Positions 3,266 through 5,109 of a stretch of 5,109 bases of DNA are shown here, piece after piece. The DNA lies in assembly GCA_021734595.1 (NCBI GenBank), contig JAIPIO010000278.1, positions 1-5,109 on the forward strand, written 5' to 3'. Position numbers and translations under genes: made by a program. Positions within the stretch are counted from its first letter, which is position 1. Every line of letters begins with the position of its first letter. The stretch comes from Kiritimatiellales bacterium (GTDB taxonomy: Bacteria; Verrucomicrobiota; Kiritimatiellia; Kiritimatiellales; Pontiellaceae). The notes below the pieces were generated by a model, which searched no databases, was not told the DNA's origin, and saw nothing but the letters and a program-made list of their open reading frames with translations.

Positions 3266-4612
3266 TTGGCTGACTTCAAGGTAAAAAAAGGGTTGGATAT
3301 CAAAGTGCTCGGCAAACCGGCGCCGACCGTGCAGGAATGTGCGCGTCCGCAGCTTTTTTCCGTATATCCGTCGGAATTCGAGGGCATTAAACCGCGGCTG
3401 AAGGTTGCCGAGGGCGACTCTGTCCGGCAGGGTGATGTTCTTTTTGAAAACAAGAAGGACGAACAGATGCTGTTCCGGTCACCGTGCAGCGGCACGGTCA
3501 AGGCCATCAAACTGGGGGCGCGCCGCGCACCGCAGGAAATCATCATTGAGCGTTCGGAAACGGATGAAAGCGTAACCTTTGACGCCATCGCACCTGACAC
3601 CGTAACACGGGAAAAACTGGTGGCGCATCTGCTCAACACCGGATACTGGCCGCTGATCCGCCAGCGGCCCTTTTCAAAAATCGCCGATCCGGCCGCCGCC
3701 CCCAAGGCGGTGTTTGTAAATGCCATGAACTCCGCCCCGTTTCAGGCGGACTTCGGCACCGTCCTCAAGGGCGATGAAAACCATTTCCAGGCCGGACTTG
3801 CAGCGCTTGGAAAACTGACGGAAGGCAAGGTTCATCTTTGCACAGCCCCGGGAATGAATCTTCCAGACCTTGGAAATGTAGAAATACACACCTTTGAAGG
3901 CCCCCATCCATCCGGCAATACCAGCATTCACATCAACCGCGTCTGCCCCATTGAGCCGCACGACACCGTCTACACACTGCGTGCGCAGGATGCAATTCTC
4001 ATTGGGAAGCTGCTGCTGACCGGCACGCTGCCGACCACCAAGGTCATCGCACTCGGCGGACCGGGAGTGAAACCGCAATCCTGCCGGCATTACCGCGTCT
4101 GGATCGGCGGTTGCCTGAAGCCCGTATTTGATCCCGCGCTCACCGAAGGAACCGAGCTTCGGATCATCAGCGGGAATATACTCAGCGGCACCCCGGTGGC
4201 CAAGGAATCCGCCATCCGCTTCTACGACCAGGAAATCACCGTGGTTGAAGAAGACCGTTCGCGCCATTTTCTGGGCTGGACCACCCCGGGCTGGCTGCAG
4301 TACAGCGTACACCGCCTGAACCTGTCGGTCCTGCGCAAATCCGCCGAGTGGAACCTCGGAACCAACCTGCACGGCGGACACCGCGCCATGGTGGTGACCG
4401 GCTGGTACGACAAGTATATGCCATTGAACATCATGACCGACTATCTCGTCCGTGCCGTACTCGCGCACGACACCGAGGAAGCCATCCAGCTCGGCATACT
4501 CGAAACCGACCCGGAAGATTTTGCGCTCTGCGCATTCATCGATCCCGCCAAGAACGACCTCTGCGGCATTATCAAGCAGGGTCTGGAAGAAATCGAAGAG
4601 GAAGGGATCTAA
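3266..4612 (+). CDS. nqrA: Na+-translocating NADH:quinone reductase subunit A
   Basis: NqrA is a cytoplasmic-side subunit of the six-subunit Na+-NQR complex, which oxidises NADH, reduces quinone and pumps Na+. The 448 residues match the usual length of about 446. Family features in order are the N-terminal KKGLDIKVLGKP (7-18), a barrel-sandwich-like part with FRSPCSGTVKAIKLGARR (70-87), VFVNAMNSAPFQAD (149-162), HPSGNTSIHI (214-223), ALGGPGVKP (262-270), ISGNILSG (301-308), FLGWTTPGW (335-343) and a C-terminal region ending in Glu-rich GLEEIEEEG. The start is TTG, supported by TGAGGA seven bases upstream. nqrB follows after 11 bases, and its ribosome site overlaps the nqrA stop, so the two are translated as an operon. 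The region is GC-rich and typical of core genome. A 16-base stretch at 3862-3877 is shared with the kamA-like gene. Confidence 0.96.
   Translation: MADFKVKKGLDIKVLGKPAPTVQECARPQLFSVYPSEFEGIKPRLKVAEGDSVRQGDVLFENKKDEQMLFRSPCSGTVKAIKLGARRAPQEIIIERSETDESVTFDAIAPDTVTREKLVAHLLNTGYWPLIRQRPFSKIADPAAAPKAVFVNAMNSAPFQADFGTVLKGDENHFQAGLAALGKLTEGKVHLCTAPGMNLPDLGNVEIHTFEGPHPSGNTSIHINRVCPIEPHDTVYTLRAQDAILIGKLLLTGTLPTTKVIALGGPGVKPQSCRHYRVWIGGCLKPVFDPALTEGTELRIISGNILSGTPVAKESAIRFYDQEITVVEEDRSRHFLGWTTPGWLQYSVHRLNLSVLRKSAEWNLGTNLHGGHRAMVVTGWYDKYMPLNIMTDYLVRAVLAHDTEEAIQLGILETDPEDFALCAFIDPAKNDLCGIIKQGLEEIEEEGI
3861..3876. repeat. TTCCA-N5-TGGAA near-palindrome in nqrA, copy 6
   Basis: TTCCAGACCTTGGAA (3861-3875) has 5-bp arms TTCCA/TGGAA around GACCT. 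It encodes PDLGN in NqrA. The 16 bases TCCAGACCTTGGAAAT (3862-3877) occur identically on the minus strand of the kamA-like gene (1658-1643), where they also encode PDLGN. The two proteins are unrelated. Confidence 0.4.
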
Positions 4613-4623
4613 GGACGACCATT

Positions 4624-5109
4624 ATGAAATTCCTGTTCGATTTTTCAGATAAAGTAATCAAGCCGCTTTTTGAAAAGGGCGGCAAACTTGAAAAACTCTA
4701 TCCGCTGTTCGAGGCGGGCGACACGTTTGCCCGGACACCGGCGGATGTGACAACCGGCGCACCGCATGTACGCGACTCCATCGACCAGAAACGTCTGATG
4801 GTGTATGTGATCTATGCGCTCTTCCCCTGCCTGTTTTTCGGCATGTGGAATGCCGGACATCTCTACAACACCTCCAATGTTGTGGAAAATGCGAATTTCC
4901 TTTCCGACTGCCTGCGCGGGATGATTCTGGTAATGCCGATTGTAATCACCTCGTATGTGGTCGGCGGTGTATGGGAAGTGCTGTTTGCGGTGGTCCGCAA
5001 GCACGAGATCAATGAAGGCTTCCTGGTAACCGGGATGCTTTTCCCGCTCATCCTCCCTCCCACGATTCCGTTGTGGCAAGTGGCGGCCGGTGTTTCGTTC
5101 GGCGTGCTG
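4624..5109 (+). CDS. nqrB: Na+-translocating NADH:quinone reductase subunit B, partial (5' part)
   Basis: This is the first 162 residues of NqrB, cut by the window edge; the family is about 410-500 residues long. NqrB is an integral membrane subunit that carries a covalent FMN on a threonine and takes part in Na+ movement and quinone reduction. The FMN-attachment site (near residue 236 in Vibrio) lies beyond the window. Visible features are GGKLEKLYPLFEA (19-31), HVRDSIDQKRLM (48-59), a first membrane helix (about 58-76), a second (about 99-121), RKHEINEGF (125-133) and a third hydrophobic stretch with LILPPTIPLWQ (142-152). The loop between the first two helices is shorter than in Vibrio NqrB. 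AAGGA (4611-4615) lies 8 bases before the ATG and overlaps the nqrA stop codon, which suggests translational coupling. nqrC-F would be expected to follow. Confidence 0.95.
   Translation, partial: MKFLFDFSDKVIKPLFEKGGKLEKLYPLFEAGDTFARTPADVTTGAPHVRDSIDQKRLMVYVIYALFPCLFFGMWNAGHLYNTSNVVENANFLSDCLRGMILVMPIVITSYVVGGVWEVLFAVVRKHEINEGFLVTGMLFPLILPPTIPLWQVAAGVSFGVL

Noticed and set aside
3674..4468. 264-codon open frame on the minus strand opposite nqrA
   Set aside because: It lies entirely within nqrA, which has clear family motifs. Long antisense frames are common in GC-rich coding DNA, and the translation shows no recognisable domain.
4645..5079. 144-codon open frame on the minus strand opposite nqrB
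   Set aside because: The plus strand encodes unmistakable NqrB here (HVRDSID, RKHEINEGF). The antisense product is rich in His and Arg with no family resemblance.
1..5109. CRISPR array, tRNA or rRNA genes, transposase or integrase
   Set aside because: No regularly spaced direct repeats, no tRNA or rRNA consensus segments and no transposase or integrase motifs were seen on either strand.

Overview
The window has three parts: an AT-rich accessory stretch on the left (1-1063), a divergently transcribed gene pair in the middle, and the start of a respiratory operon on the right that runs off the window edge. The right half encodes the first two subunits of the Na+-translocating NADH:quinone reductase (nqrA complete, nqrB cut at residue 162). 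This fits a Gram-negative, probably marine or gut, bacterium that uses a sodium cycle. The gene mix and the many short palindromes suggest the PVC group (Kiritimatiellota, Lentisphaerae or Verrucomicrobia), but this is an impression from reading, not a measured placement.

Layout: 1-144 holds a 14-bp palindrome and a bidirectional terminator-like hairpin. 145-854 (minus strand) holds two small AT-rich genes of unknown function, each encoding a two-helix membrane protein. 855-1063 is intergenic and full of short inverted repeats that look like worn repeat elements. 1064-2221 (minus) is a KamA-family radical SAM/PLP lysine 2,3-aminomutase-like gene. From a 49-bp gap with overlapping promoters and a 12-bp palindrome, a polyprenyl diphosphate synthase gene (2271-3146, plus) diverges. 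nqrA (3266-4612, TTG start with a good ribosome site) and nqrB (from 4624) follow on the plus strand.

The most notable observation is inside the kamA-like gene. About 45 extra codons sit between the [4Fe-4S] cysteine motif and the SGGDP motif, where other KamA proteins have a short linker. The extra DNA contains a 77-bp element with 17-bp terminal inverted repeats (1820-1896). It lies inside a 137-bp segment bounded by GTTGACG/CGTCAAC and next to a 36-bp double palindrome. All of it is read in frame and every catalytic residue is kept. This resembles the logic of the Rickettsia palindromic elements, which insert into genes and become part of the protein. A second pattern is a 15-18 bp palindromic motif of the type TTCCA-N5-TGGAA. 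It recurs six times in three unrelated genes, including a 16-bp identity between the kamA-like gene and nqrA.

Functionally, the polyprenyl synthase could make the quinone side chain for the quinone that Na+-NQR reduces. The KamA-like enzyme would make beta-lysine, a known osmolyte precursor and modification substrate. No direct link between kamA and nqr is visible beyond adjacency.
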